Positions 48,440 through 62,241 of a stretch of 64,000 bases of DNA are shown here, piece by piece. The position numbers and the translations under genes are program-made. The notes under the pieces were generated by a model that was given only the letters and a program-made list of their open reading frames with translations, was not told where the DNA came from and ran no database searches. Every line of letters begins with the position of its first letter. Positions within the stretch are counted from its first letter, which is position 1. The DNA lies in the NCBI GenBank assembly GCA_026874595.1, contig CM049313.1, positions 57,929,159 to 57,993,158 of the forward strand, read 5' to 3'. The stretch is from Sipunculus nudus. Taxonomy: Eukaryota > Annelida > Sipuncula > Golfingiida > Sipunculidae.

Positions 48440-51400
48440 CTCTAGGACATGTGGAAGATAAGAGGAACAATAGACACACTGAAAGCCATGTGCAAGATAA
48501 GATGAAAAATAGACAGACTGAAGGCCATGTACAAGATAAGAGGAACAATAGACAGACTGAAGGCCATGTGCAAGGTAAGAGGAACAATAGACATACTGAA
48601 GGCCATGTGCAAGGTAAGAGGAACAATAGAGAGACTGAAGGCCATGTGCAAGGTAAGAGGAACAATAGACAGACTGAAGGCCATCTGGAAGATAAGAGGA
48701 ACAATAGACAGACTGAAAGCCATGTGCAAGATAAGAGGAACATTAGACAGACTGAAAGCCATGTGCAAGATAGGAGAAAAAATAGACATACAGAAGGCCA
48801 CGTGCAAGAAAAGAGGAACAATAGACAGACTGAAGGCCATGTGCAAGATAGGAGGAATAATAGACAGACTGAAGGCCATGTGCAAGATAAGAGGAACAAT
48901 AGACAGATTGAAAGCCATGTGCAAGATAAGAGAAACAATAGACAGACTGAAGGACATGTGCAAGGTAAGAGGAACAATAGACATACTGAAGGCCATGTTA
49001 AAGATAAGAGGAACAATAGACAGACTGACCTCCATGTGCAAGATAAGAGGAACAATAGACAGACTGACTTCCATGTGGAAGATATAAGGACCAATAGACA
49101 GACTGAAAGCCATGTGCAAGATAAGAGGAACAATAGCCATACTGAAGGCCATGTGGAAGATAAGAGGAACAATAGACATACTGTAGGACATGTGGAAGAT
49201 ATTAGGAACAATAGACAGACTGAAAGCCATGTGCAAGATAAGATGAACAATAGACAGACTGAAGGCCATGTGGAAGATAAGAGGAACAATAGACATACTG
49301 TAGGACATGTGGAAGATAAGAGGAACAATAGACACACTGGCTTCCATATGCAAGATAAGAGGAACAATAGACTGACTGAAAGCCATGTGGAAGATAAGAG
49401 GAACAATAGCCATACTGAAGGCCATGTGGAAGATAAGAGGAACAATAGACATACTGTAGGACATGTGGAAGATAAGAGGAACAATAGACACACTGAAAGC
49501 CATGTGCAAGATAAGATGAAAAATAGACAGACTGAAGGCCATGTACAAGATAAGAGGAACAATAGACAGACTGAAGGCCATGTGCAAGGTAAGAGGAACA
49601 ATAGACATACTGAAGGCCATGTGCAAGGTAAGAGGAACAATAGACAGACTGACTTCCATGTGGAAGATATAAGGAACAATAGACAGACTGAAAGCCATGT
49701 GCAAGATAAGAGGAACAATAGCCATACTGAAGGCCATGTGGAAGATAAGAGGAACAATAGACATACTGTAGGACATGTGGAAGATAAGAGGAATAATAGA
49801 CATACTGTAGGACATGTGGAAGATATTAGGAACAATAGACAGACTGAAAGCCATGTGCAAGATAAGATGAACAATAGACAGACTGAAGGCCATGTACAAG
49901 ATAATAGGAACAATAGACATACTGTAGGACATGTGGAAGATAAGAGGAACAATAGACACACTGGCTTCCATATGCAAGATAAGAGGAACAATAGACTGAC
50001 TGAAAGCCATGTGGAAGATAAGAGGAACAATAGCCATACTGAAGGCCATGTGGAAGATAAGAGGAACAATAGACATACTGTAGGACATGTGGAAGATAAG
50101 AGGAACAATAGACACACTGAAAGCCATGTGCAAGATAAGATGAAAAATAGACAGACTGAAGGCCATGTACAAGATAAGAGGAACAATAGACAGACTGAAG
50201 GCCATGTGCAAGGTAAGAGGAACAATAGACATACTGAAGGCCATGTGCAAGGTAAGAGGAACAATAGACAGACTAAAGGCCATGAGCAAGGTAAGAGGAA
50301 CAATAGACAGACTGAAGGCCATGTGGAAGATAAGAGGAACAATAGACAGACTGAAAGCCATGTGCAAGATAAGAGGAACATTAGACAGACTGAAAGCCAT
50401 GTGCAAGATAGGAGAAAAAATAGACATACAGAAGGCCACGTGCAAGAAAAGAGGAACAATAGACAGACTGAAGGCCATGTGCAAGATAGGAGGAATAATA
50501 GACAGACTGAAGGCCATGTGCATGATAAGAGGAACAAAAGACAGACTGAAAGCCATGTGCAAGATAAGAGAAACAATAGACAGACTGAAGGACATGTGCA
50601 AGGTAAGAAGAACAATAGACATACTGAAGACCATGTGGAAGATAAGAGGAACAATAGACATACTGAAGGCCATGTTAAAGATAAGAGGAACAATAGACAG
50701 ACTGAAGGCTATGTGGAAGATAAGAGGAACAATAGACATACTGAAGGCAATGTGGAAGATAAGAGGAACAATAGACAGACTGAAAGCCATGTCCAAGATA
50801 AAAGGATCGATAGACACACTGAAAGTCATGTGCAAGATAAGATGAACAATAGCCATACTGAAGGCCATGTTGAAGATAAGAGGAACAATAGACATACTGT
50901 AGGACATGTGGAAGATAAGAGGAACAATAGACACACTTGTTTCCATATGCAAGATTAGAGGAACAATAGACTGACTGAAAGCCATGTGGAAGATAAGAGG
51001 AACAATAGCCATACTGAAGGCCATGTGGAAGATAAGAGGAACAATAGACACACTGGCTTCCATATGCAAGATAAGAGGAACAATAGCCATACTGAAGGCC
51101 ATGTGGAAGATAAGAGGAACAATAGACATACTGTAGGACATGTGGAAGATAAGAGGAACAAGAGACACACTGGCTTCCATATGCAAGATAAGAGGAACAA
51201 TAGACTGACTGAAAGCCATGTGGAAGATAAGAGGAACAATAGCCATACTGAAGGCCAGGTGGAAGATAAGAGGAACAATAGACATACTGAAGGCCATCTG
51301 GAAGATAAGAGGAACAATAGACATACTGTAGGACATGTGGAAGATAAGAGGAAAAATAGACAGACTGAAGGCCATGTGCAAGATAAGAGGAACAATAGAC

Positions 51401-53314
51401 AGACTGAAGGCCATGTGCAAGATAAGAGGAACAATAGACAGACTGACCTCCATGTGCAAGATAAGAGGAACAATAGACAGACTGACTTCCATGTGGAAGA
51501 TATAAGGAACAATAGACAGACTGAAAGCCATGTGCAAGATAAGAGGAACAATAGCCATACTGAAGGCCATGTGGAAGATAAGAGGAACAATAGACATACT
51601 GTAGGACATGTGGAAGATATTAGGAACAATAGACAGACTGAAAGCCATGTGCAAGATAAGATGAACAATAGACAGACTGAAGGCCATGTACAAAATAATA
51701 GGAACAATAGACAGACTGAAGGCCATGTGGAAGATAAGAGGAACAATAGACAGACTGAAAGCCATGTGCAAGATAAGAGGAACAAAAGACATACTGAAGG
51801 CCATCTGGAAGATAAGAGGAACAATAGACATACTGAAGGCCATGTGGAAGATAAGAGGAACAATAGACAGACTAACTTCCATGTGAAAGATAAGAGGAAC
51901 AATAGACAGACTGAAGGCCATGTGCAAGATAAGAGGAACAATGGGCTGACTGAAGGCCATGTGCAAGATAAGAGGAACAATAGACAGACTGAAGGACATG
52001 TGCAAGATAGCCCGAACAATAGGCAGACTGAAGGCCATGTTCAAGATAGGCGGAACAATAGACAGACTGAAGGCCAGGTGCAAGATAAGAGGAACAATAG
52101 ACAGACTGAAGGCCATGTGCAAGATAAGAGGAACAACAGACAGACTGAAAGCCATGTGCAAGATAAGAGGAACAATAGACAGACTGAAAGCCATGTGCAA
52201 GATAAGAGGAACAATTGAAAGGCTGAAAGCTATGTGCAAGATAAGAGGAACAATAGACATACTGAAGGCCATCTGGAAGATAAGAGGAACAATAGACATA
52301 CTGAAGGCCATGTGGAAGATAAGAGGAACAATAGACAGACTGACTTCCTTGTGAAAGATAAGAGGAACAATAGACAGACTGAAGGCCTTGTGCAAGATAA
52401 GAGGAACAATGGGCAGACTGAAGGCCATGTGCAAGATAACAGGAACAATAGACAGACTGAAGGCCATGTGCAAGATAAGAGGAACAATAGACAGACTGAA
52501 GGTCATGTGCAAGATAAGAGGAACAATAGACAGACTGAAGGCCATGTGCAAGATAAGAGGAACAATAGACAGACTGAAGGTCATGTGCAAGATAAGAGGA
52601 ACAATAGACAGACTGAAGGCCATGTGCAAGATAAGAGGAACAATAGACAGACTGAAAGCCATGTGCAAGATAAGAGGAACAATAGACAGACTGAAGGCCA
52701 TCTGGAAGATAAGAGGAACAATAGACATACTGAAGGCCATGTGGAAGATAAGAGGAACAATAGACAGACTGACTTCCATGTGAAAGATAAGAGGAACAAT
52801 AGACAGACTGAAAGCCATGTGCAAGATAAGAGGAACAATAGACAGACTGAAGGCCATGTGCAAGATAAGAAGAACAATAGACTGACTGATGTCCATGGGT
52901 AAGATAAGAGGAACAATAGACAGACTGAAGGCCATGTGCAAGGTAAGAGGAACAATAGACAGACTGAAAGCCATGTGAAAGATAAGAGGAACAATAGCCA
53001 TACTGAGGGCCATGTGGAAGATAAGAGGAACAAAAGACATAATGTAGGACATGTGGAAGATAAGAGGAACAATAGACACACTGAAAGCCATGTGCAAGAT
53101 AAGATGAACGATAGCCATACTGAAGGCCATCTGGAAGATAAGAGGAACAATAGACAGACTGAAGGACATGTGGAAGATAAGAGGAACAATAGACACACTG
53201 GCTTCCATATGCAAGATAAGAGGAACAATAGACTGACTGAAAGCCATGTGGAAGATAAGAGGAACAATAGCCATACTGAAGGCCATGTGGAAGATAAGAG
53301 GAACAATAGACATA
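48440..53314 (+). repeat. 4875-bp higher-order block, copy A (125 monomers)
   Basis: Bounded by CTCTAGG markers at 48,440 and 53,315. The equivalent block at 57,367 has exactly the same length. Private variants shared by both include CACACTTGTTTCC with AGATTAGAGG (near 50,936), AGATAGCCCGAAC (near 52,006) and GTCCATGGGTAAG (52,891). The two copies differ by compensating gains and losses of single monomers. Confidence 0.82.
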
Positions 53315-55535
53315 CTCTAGGACATGTGGAAGATAAGAGGAACAATAGACACACTGAAAGCCATGTGCAAGATAAGATGAAAAATAGACAGACTGAAGGC
53401 CATGTACAAGATAAGAGGAACAATAGACAGACTGAAGGCCATGTGCAAGGTAAGAGGAACAATAGACATACTGAAGGCCATGTGCAAGGTAAGGGGAACA
53501 ATAGAGAGACTGAAGGCCATGTGCAAGGTAAGAGGAACAATAGACAGACAGAAGGCCATCTGGAAGATAAGAGGAACAATAGACAGACTGAAAGCCATGT
53601 GCAAGATAAGAGGAACATTAGACAGACTGAAAGCCATGTGCAAGATAGGAGAAAAAATAGACATACAGAAGGCCACGTGCAAGAAAAGAGGAACAATAGA
53701 CAGACTGAAGGCCATGTGCAAGATAGGAGGAATAATAGACAGACTGAAGGCCATGTGCAAGATAAGAGGAACAATAGACAGATTGAAAGCCATGTGCAAG
53801 ATAAGAGAAACAATAGACAGACTGAAGGACATGTGCAAGGTAAGAGGAACAATAGACATACTGAAGGCCATGTTAAAGATAAGAGGAACAATAGACAGAC
53901 TGACCTCCATGTGCAAGATAAGAGGAACAATAGACAGACTGACTTCCATGTGGAAGATATAAGGACCAATAGACAGACTGAAAGCCATGTGCAAGATAAG
54001 AGGAACAATAGCCATACTGAAGGCCATGTGGAAGATAAGAGGAACAATAGACATACTGTAGGACATGTGGAAGATATTAGGAACAATAGACAGACTGAAA
54101 GCCATGTGCAAGATAAGATGAACAATAGACAGACTGAAGGCCATGTGCAAGATAAGAAAACAACAGACAGACTGAAGGCCGTGTACAAGACAAGAGGAAC
54201 AATAGACAGACTGAACGCCATGTGCAAGATAAGAGGAACAATAGACAGACTGAAGGCCATATGCAAGATAAGAGGAACAATAGACAGACTGAAGGCCGAT
54301 GCAAGATAAGAGGAACAATAGACATACTGAAGGCCATGTGCAAAATAAGATGAACAACAGACCGAATGAAGGCCATGTGCAAAATAAGAGGAACAACAGA
54401 CAGACTGAAAGCCATGTGCAAGATAAGAGGAACAACAGACAGACTGAAAGCCATGTGCAAGATAAGAGGAACAATTGAAAGGCTGAAAGCTATGTGCAAG
54501 ATAAGAGGAACAATAGACATACTGAAGGCCATCTGGAAGATAAGAGGAACAATAGACATACTGAAGGCCATGTGGAAGATAAGAGGAACAATAGACAGAC
54601 TGACTTCCTTGTGAAAGATAAGAGGAACAATAGACAGACTGAAGGCCTTGTGCAAGATAAGAGGAACAATGGGCAGACTGAAGGCCATGTGCAAGATAAC
54701 AGGAACAATAGACAGACTGAAGGCCATGTGCAAGATAAGAGGAACAATAGACAGACTGAAGGTCATGTGCAAGATAAGAGGAACAATAGACAGACTGAAG
54801 GCCATGTGCAAGATAAGAGGAACAATAGACAGACTGAAGGCCATGTGCAAGATAAGAGGAACAATAGACAGACTGAAAGCCATGTGCAAGATAAGAGGAA
54901 CAATAGACAGACTGAAGGCCATCTGGAAGATAAGAGGAACAATAGACATACTGAAGGCCATGTGGAAGATAAGAGGAACAATAGACAGACTGTCTTCCAT
55001 GTGAAAGATAAGAGGAACAATAGACAGACTGAAAGCCATGTGCAAGATAAGAGGAACAATAGACAGACTGAAGGCCATGTGCAAGATAAGAAGAACAATA
55101 GACTGACTGATGTCCATGGGTAAGATAAGAGGAACAATAGACAGACTGAAGGCCATGTGCAAGGTAAGAGGAACAATAGACAGACTGAAAGCCATGTGAA
55201 AGATAAGAGGAACAATAGCCATACTGAGGGCCATGTGGAAGATAAGAGGAACAAAAGACATAATGTAGGACATGTGGAAGATAAGAGGAACAATAGACAC
55301 ACTGAAAGCCATGTGCAAGATAAGATGAACAATAGCCATACTGAAGGCCATGTGGAAGATAAGAGGAACAATAGACATACTGTAGGACATGTGGAAGATA
55401 AGAGGAACAATAGACACACTGGCTTCCATATGCAAGATAAGAGGAACAATAGACTGACTGAAAGCCATGTGGAAGATAAGAGGAACAATAGCCATACTGA
55501 AGGCCATGTGGAAGATAAGAGGAACAATAGACATA
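53315..55535 (+). repeat. 2221-bp higher-order block
   Basis: Runs from the CTCTAGG marker at 53,315 to that at 55,536. The length is 57 monomers minus 2 bp, from two 1-bp deletions: AGATAAGAAAACAAC near 54,151 and GGCCGATGC near 54,294. The GTCCATGGG marker recurs at 55,112. Confidence 0.8.
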
Positions 55536-57366
55536 CTCTAGGACATGTGGAAGATAAGAGGAACAATAGACACACTGAAAGCCATGTGCAAGATAAGATG
55601 AAAAATAGACAGACTGAAGGCCATGTACAAGATAAGAGGAACAATAGACACACTGAAAGCCATGTGCAAGATAAGATGAAAAATAGACAGACTGAAGGCC
55701 ATGTACAAGATAAGAGGAACAATAGACAGACTGAAGGCCATGTGCAAGGTAAGAGGAACAATAGACATACTGAAGGCCATGTGCAAGGTAAGAGGAACAA
55801 TAGAGAGACTGAAGGCCATGTGCAAGGTAAGAGGAACAATAGACAGACTGAAGGCCATCTGGAAGATAAGAGGAACAATAGACAGACTGTAGGACATGTG
55901 GAAGATATTAGGAACAATAGACAGACTGAAAGCCATGTGCAGGATAAGATGAACAATAGACAGACTGAAGGCCATGTGCAAGATAAGAAAACAACAGACA
56001 GACTGAAGGCCGTGTACAAGACAAGAGGAACAATAGACAGACTGAACGCCATGTGCAAGATAAGAGGAACAATAGACAGACTGAAGGCCATATGCAAGAT
56101 AAGAGGAACAATAGACAGACTGAAGGCCGATGCAAGATAAGAGGAACAATAGACATACTGAAGGCCATGTGCAAAATAAGATGAACAACAGACCGAATGA
56201 AGGCCATGTGCAAAATAAGAGGAACAACAGACAGACTGAAAGCCATGTGCAAGATAAGAGGAACAACAGACAGACTGAAAGCCATGTGCAAGATAAGAGG
56301 AACAATTGAAAGGCTGAAAGCTATGTGCAAGATAAGAGGAACAATAGACATACTGAAGGCCATCTGGAAGATAAGAGGAACAATAGACATACTGAAGGCC
56401 ATGTGGAAGATAAGAGGAACAATAGACAGACTGACTTCCTTGTGAAAGATAAGAGGAACAATAGACAGACTGAAGGCCTTGTGCAAGATAAGAGGAACAA
56501 TGGGCAGACTGAAGGCCATGTGCAAGATAACAGGAACAATAGACAGACTGAAGGCCATGTGCAAGATAAGAGGAACAATAGACAGACTGAAGGTCATGTG
56601 CAAGATAAGAGGAACAATAGACAGACTGAAGGCCATGTGCAAGATAAGAGGAACAATAGACAGACTGAAGGCCATGTGCAAGATAAGAGGAACAATAGAC
56701 AGACTGAAAGCCATGTGCAAGATAAGAGGAACAATAGACAGACTGAAGGCCATCTGGAAGATAAGAGGAACAATAGACATACTGAAGGCCATGTGGAAGA
56801 TAAGAGGAACAATAGACAGACTGTCTTCCATGTGAAAGATAAGAGGAACAATAGACAGACTGAAAGCCATGTGCAAGATAAGAGGAACAATAGACAGACT
56901 GAAGGCCATGTGCAAGATAAGAAGAACAATAGACTGACTGATGTCCATGGGTAAGATAAGAGGAACAATAGACAGACTGAAGGCCATGTGCAAGGTAAGA
57001 GGAACAATAGACAGACTGAAAGCCATGTGAAAGATAAGAGGAACAATAGCCATACTGAGGGCCATGTGGAAGATAAGAGGAACAAAAGACATAATGTAGG
57101 ACATGTGGAAGATAAGAGGAACAATAGACACACTGAAAGCCATGTGCAAGATAAGATGAACAATAGCCATACTGAAGGCCATGTGGAAGATAAGAGGAAC
57201 AATAGACATACTGTAGGACATGTGGAAGATAAGAGGAACAATAGACACACTGGCTTCCATATGCAAGATAAGAGGAACAATAGACTGACTGAAAGCCATG
57301 TGGAAGATAAGAGGAACAATAGCCATACTGAAGGCCATGTGGAAGATAAGAGGAACAATAGACATA
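55536..57366 (+). repeat. 1831-bp higher-order block
   Basis: Runs from the CTCTAGG marker at 55,536 to that at 57,367. The length is 47 monomers minus 2 bp. It carries the same two 1-bp deletions as the preceding block (near 55,982 and 56,125) but lacks ten internal monomers. It is therefore a shortened tandem copy. Confidence 0.8.
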
Positions 57367-60300
57367 CTCTAGGACATGTGGAAGATAAGAGGAACAATAG
57401 ACACACTGAAAGCCATGTGCAAGATAAGATGAAAAATAGACAGACTGAAGGCCATGTACAAGATAAGAGGAACAATAGACAGACTGAAGGCCATGTGCAA
57501 GGTAAGAGGAACAATAGACATACTGAAGGCCATGTGCAAGGTAAGAGGAACAATAGAGAGACTGAAGGCCATGTGCAAGGTAAGAGGAACAATAGACAGA
57601 CTGAAGGCCATCTGGAAGATAAGAGGAACAATAGACAGACTGAAAGCCATGTGCAAGATAAGAGGAACATTAGACAGACTGAAAGCCATGTGCAAGATAG
57701 GAGAAAAAATAGACATACAGAAGGCCACGTGCAAGAAAAGAGGAACAATAGACAGACTGAAGGCCATGTGCAAGATAGGAGGAATAATAGACAGACTGAA
57801 GGCCATGTGCAAGATAAGATGAACAATAGACAGATTGAAAGTCATGTGCAAGATAAGAGAAACAATAGACAGACTGAAGGACATGTGCAAGGTAAGAGGA
57901 ACAATAGACATACTGAAGGCCATGTTAAAGATAAGAGGAACAATAGACAGACTGACCTCCATGTGCAAGATAAGAGGAACAATAGACAGACTGACTTCCA
58001 TGTGGAAGATATAAGGACCAATAGACAGACTGAAAGCCATGTGCAAGATAAGAGGAACAATAGCCATACTGAAGGCCATGTGGAAGATAAGAGGAACAAT
58101 AGACATACTGTAGGACATGTGGAAGATATTAGGAACAATAGACAGACTGAAAGCCATGTGCAAGATAAGATGAACAATAGACAGACTGAAGGCCATGTGG
58201 AAGATAAGAGGAACAATAGACATACTGTAGGACATGTGGAAGATAAGAGGAACAATAGACACACTGGCTTCCATATGCAAGATAAGAGGAACAATAGACT
58301 GACTGAAAGCCATGTGGAAGATAAGAGGAACAATAGCCATACTGAAGGCCATGTGGAAGATAAGAGGAACAATAGACATACTGTAGGACATGTGGAAGAT
58401 AAGAGGAACAATAGACACACTGAAAGCCATGTGCAAGATAAGATGAAAAATAGACAGACTGAAGGCCATGTACAAGATAAGAGGAACAATAGACAGACTG
58501 AAGGCCATGTGCAAGGTAAGAGGAACAATAGACATACTGAAGGCCATGTGCAAGGTAGGAGGAACAATAGACAGACTGACTTCCATGTGGAAGATATAAG
58601 GAACAATAGACAGACTGAAAGCCATGTGCAAGATAAGAGGAACAATAGCCATACTGAAGGCCATGTGGAAGATAAGAGGAACAATAGACATACTGTAGGA
58701 CATGTGGAAGATAAGAGGAATAATAGACATACTGTAGGACATGTGGAAGATATTAGGAACAATAGACAGACTGAAAGCCATGTGCAAGATAAGATGAACA
58801 ATAGACAGACTGAAGGCCATGTACAAGATAATAGGAACAATAGACATACTGTAGGACATGTGGAAGATAAGAGGAACAATAGACACACTGGCTTCCATAT
58901 GCAAGATAAGAGGAACAATAGACTGACTGAAAGCCATGTGGAAGATAAGAGGAACAATAGCCATACTGAAGGCCATGTGGAAGATAAGAGGAACAATAGA
59001 CATACTGTAGGACATGTGGAAGATAAGAGGAACAATAGACACACTGAAAGCCATGTGCAAGATAAGATGAAAAATAGACAGACTGAAGGCCATGTACAAG
59101 ATAAGAGGAACAATAGACAGACTGAAGGCCATGTGCAAGGTAAGAGGAACAATAGACATACTGAAGGCCATGTGCAAGGTAAGAGGAACAATAGACAGAC
59201 TGAAGGCCATGTGCAAGGTAAGAGGAACAATAGACAGACTAAAGGCCATGAGCAAGGTAAGAGGAACAATAGACAGACTGAAGGCCATGTGGAAGATAAG
59301 AGGAACAATAGACAGACTGAAAGCCATGTGCAAGATAAGAGGAACATTAGACAGACTGAAAGCCATGTGCAAGATAGGAGAAAAAATAGACATACAGAAG
59401 GCCACGTGCAAGAAAAGAGGAACAATAGACAGACTGAAGGCCATGTGCAAGATAGGAGGAATAATAGACAGACTGAAGGCCATGTGCAAGATAAGAGGAA
59501 CAAAAGACAGACTGAAAGCCATGTGCAAGATAAGAGAAACAATAGACAGACTGAAGGACATGTGCAAGGTAAGAAGAACAATAGACATACTGAAGACCAT
59601 GTGGAAGATAAGAGGAACAATAGACATACTGAAGGCCATGTTTAAGATAAGAGGAACAATAGACAGACTGAAGGCTATGTGGAAGATAAGAGGAACAATA
59701 GACATACTGAAGGCAATGTGGAAGATAAGAGGAACAATAGACAGACTGAAAGCCATGTCCAAGATAAAAGGATCGATAGACACACTGAAAGTCATGTGCA
59801 AGATAAGATGAACAATAGCCATACTGAAGGCCATGTTGAAGATAAGAGGAACAATAGACATACTGTAGGACATGTGGAAGATAAGAGGAACAATAGACAC
59901 ACTTGTTTCCATATGCAAGATTAGAGGAACAATAGACTGACTGAAAGCCATGAGGAAGATAAGAGGAACAATAGCCATACTGAAGGCCATGTGGAAGATA
60001 AGAGGAACAATAGACACACTGGCTTCCATATGCAAGATAAGAGGAACAATAGCCATACTGAAGGCCATGTGGAAGATAAGAGGAACAATAGACATACTGT
60101 AGGACATGTGGAAGATAAGAGGAACAAGAGACACACTGGCTTCCATATGCAAGATAAGAGGAACAATAGACTGACTGAAAGCCATGTGGAAGATAAGAGG
60201 AACAATAGCCATACTGAAGGCCAGGTGGAAGATAAGAGGAACAATAGACATACTGAAGGCCATCTGGAAGATAAGAGGAACAATAGACATACTGTAGGAC

Positions 60301-62241
60301 ATGTGGAAGATAAGAGGAAAAATAGACAGACTGAAGGCCATGTGCAAGATAAGAGGAACAATAGACAGACTGAAGGCCATGTGCAAGATAAGAGGAACAA
60401 TAGACAGACTGACCTCCATGTGCAAGATAAGAGGAACAATAGACAGACTGACTTCCATGTGGAAGATATAAGGAACAATAGACAGACTGAAAGCCATGTG
60501 CAAGATAAGAGGAACAATAGCCATACTGAAGGCCATGTGGAAGATAAGAGGAACAAAAGACATACTGTAGGACATGTGGAAGATATTAGGAACAATAGAC
60601 AGACTGAAAGCCATGTGCAAGATAAGATGAACAATAGACAGACTGAAGGCCATGTACAAGATAATAGGAACAATAGACAGACTGACTTCCATGTGGAAGA
60701 TAAGAGGAACAATAGACAGACTGAAAGCCATGTGCAAGATAAGAGGAACAAAAGACATACTGAAGGCCATCTGGAAGATAAGAGGAACAATAGACATACT
60801 GAAGGCCATGTGGAAGATAAGAGGAACAATAGACAGACTAACTTCCATGTGAAAGATAAGAGGAACAATAGACAGACTGAAGGCCATGTGCAAGATAAGA
60901 GGAACAATGGGCTGACTGAAGGCCATGTGCAAGATAAGAGGAACAATAGACAGACTGAAGGACATGTGCAAGATAGCCCGAACAATAGGCAGACTGAAGG
61001 CCATGTTCAAGATAGGCGGAACAATAGACAGACTGAAGGCCAGGTGCAAGATAAGAGGAACAATAGACAGACTGAAGGCCATGTGCAAGATAAGAGGAAC
61101 AACAGACAGACTGAAGACCATGTGTAAGATAAGAGGAACAAAAGACATACTGAAGGCCATGTGCAAGATAAGAGGAACAACAGACAGACTGAAAGCCATG
61201 TGCAAGATAAGAGGAACAATAGACATACTGAAGGCCATCTGGAAGATAAGAGGAACAATAGACATACTGAAGGCCATGTGGAAGATAAGAGGAACAATAG
61301 ACGGACTGACTTCCTTGTGAAAGATAAGAGGAACAATAGACAGACTGAAGGCCTTGTGCAAGATAAGAGGAACAATGGGCAGACTGAAGGCCATGTGCAA
61401 GATAACAGGAACAATAGACAGACTGAAGGCCATGTGCAAGATAAGAGGAACAATAGACAGACTGAAGGTCATGTGCAAGATAAGAGGAACAATAGACAGA
61501 CTGAAGGCCATGTGCAAGATAAGAGGAACAATAGACAGACTGAAGGCCATGTGCAAGATAAGAGGAACAATAGACAGACTGAAAGCCATGTGCAAGATAA
61601 GAGGAACAATAGACAGACTGAAGGCCATCTGGAAGATAAGAGGAACAATAGACATACTGAAGGCCATGTGGAAGATAAGAGGAACAATAGACAGACTGTC
61701 TTCCATGTGAAAGATAAGAGGAACAATAGACAGACTGAAAGCCATGTGCAAGATAAGAGGAACAATAGACAGACTGAAGGCCATGTGCAAGATAAGAAGA
61801 ACAATAGACTGACTGATGTCCATGGGTAAGATAAGAGGAACAATAGACAGACTGAAGGCCATGTGCAAGGTAAGAGGAACAATAGACAGACTGAAAGCCA
61901 TGTGAAAGATAAGAGGAACAATAGCCATACTGAGGGCCATGTGGAAGATAAGAGGAACAAAAGTCATAATGTAGGACATGTGGAAGATAAGAGGAACAAT
62001 AGACACACTGAAAGCCATGTGCAAGATAAGATGAACAATAGCCATACTGAAGGCCATGTGGAAGATAAGAGGAACAATAGACATACTGTAGGACATGTGG
62101 AAGATAAGAGGAACAATAGACACACTGGCTTCCATATGCAAGATAAGAGGAACAATAGACTGACTGAAAGCCATGTGGAAGATAAGAGGAACAATAGCCA
62201 TACTGAAGGCCATGTGGAAGATAAGAGGAACAATAGACATA
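57367..62241 (+). repeat. 4875-bp higher-order block, copy B (125 monomers)
   Basis: Same length and marker set as 48,440-53,314 (CACACTTGTTTCC near 59,902; GCCCGAAC near 60,975; GTCCATGGG at 61,818). Its start also matches the next block at exactly 4875 bp. Shared private changes with that block are AGATAAGATGAAC before GATTGAAAGTCATG (57,841 and 62,716) and AAGGTAGGAGG (58,560 and 63,435). Confidence 0.84.

Noticed and set aside
39360-50693. A 3777-codon open frame on the minus strand, and similar giant frames at 35,738-43,054, 48,442-53,313, 57,369-62,240 (minus) and 46,501-50,958, 39,642-43,628 (plus)
   Set aside because: They are translations of a 39-bp satellite that is open in five of six frames. 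The minus-strand frames change repeat register at indels without closing, overlap each other on both strands, and have no start context, domain order or splice sites.
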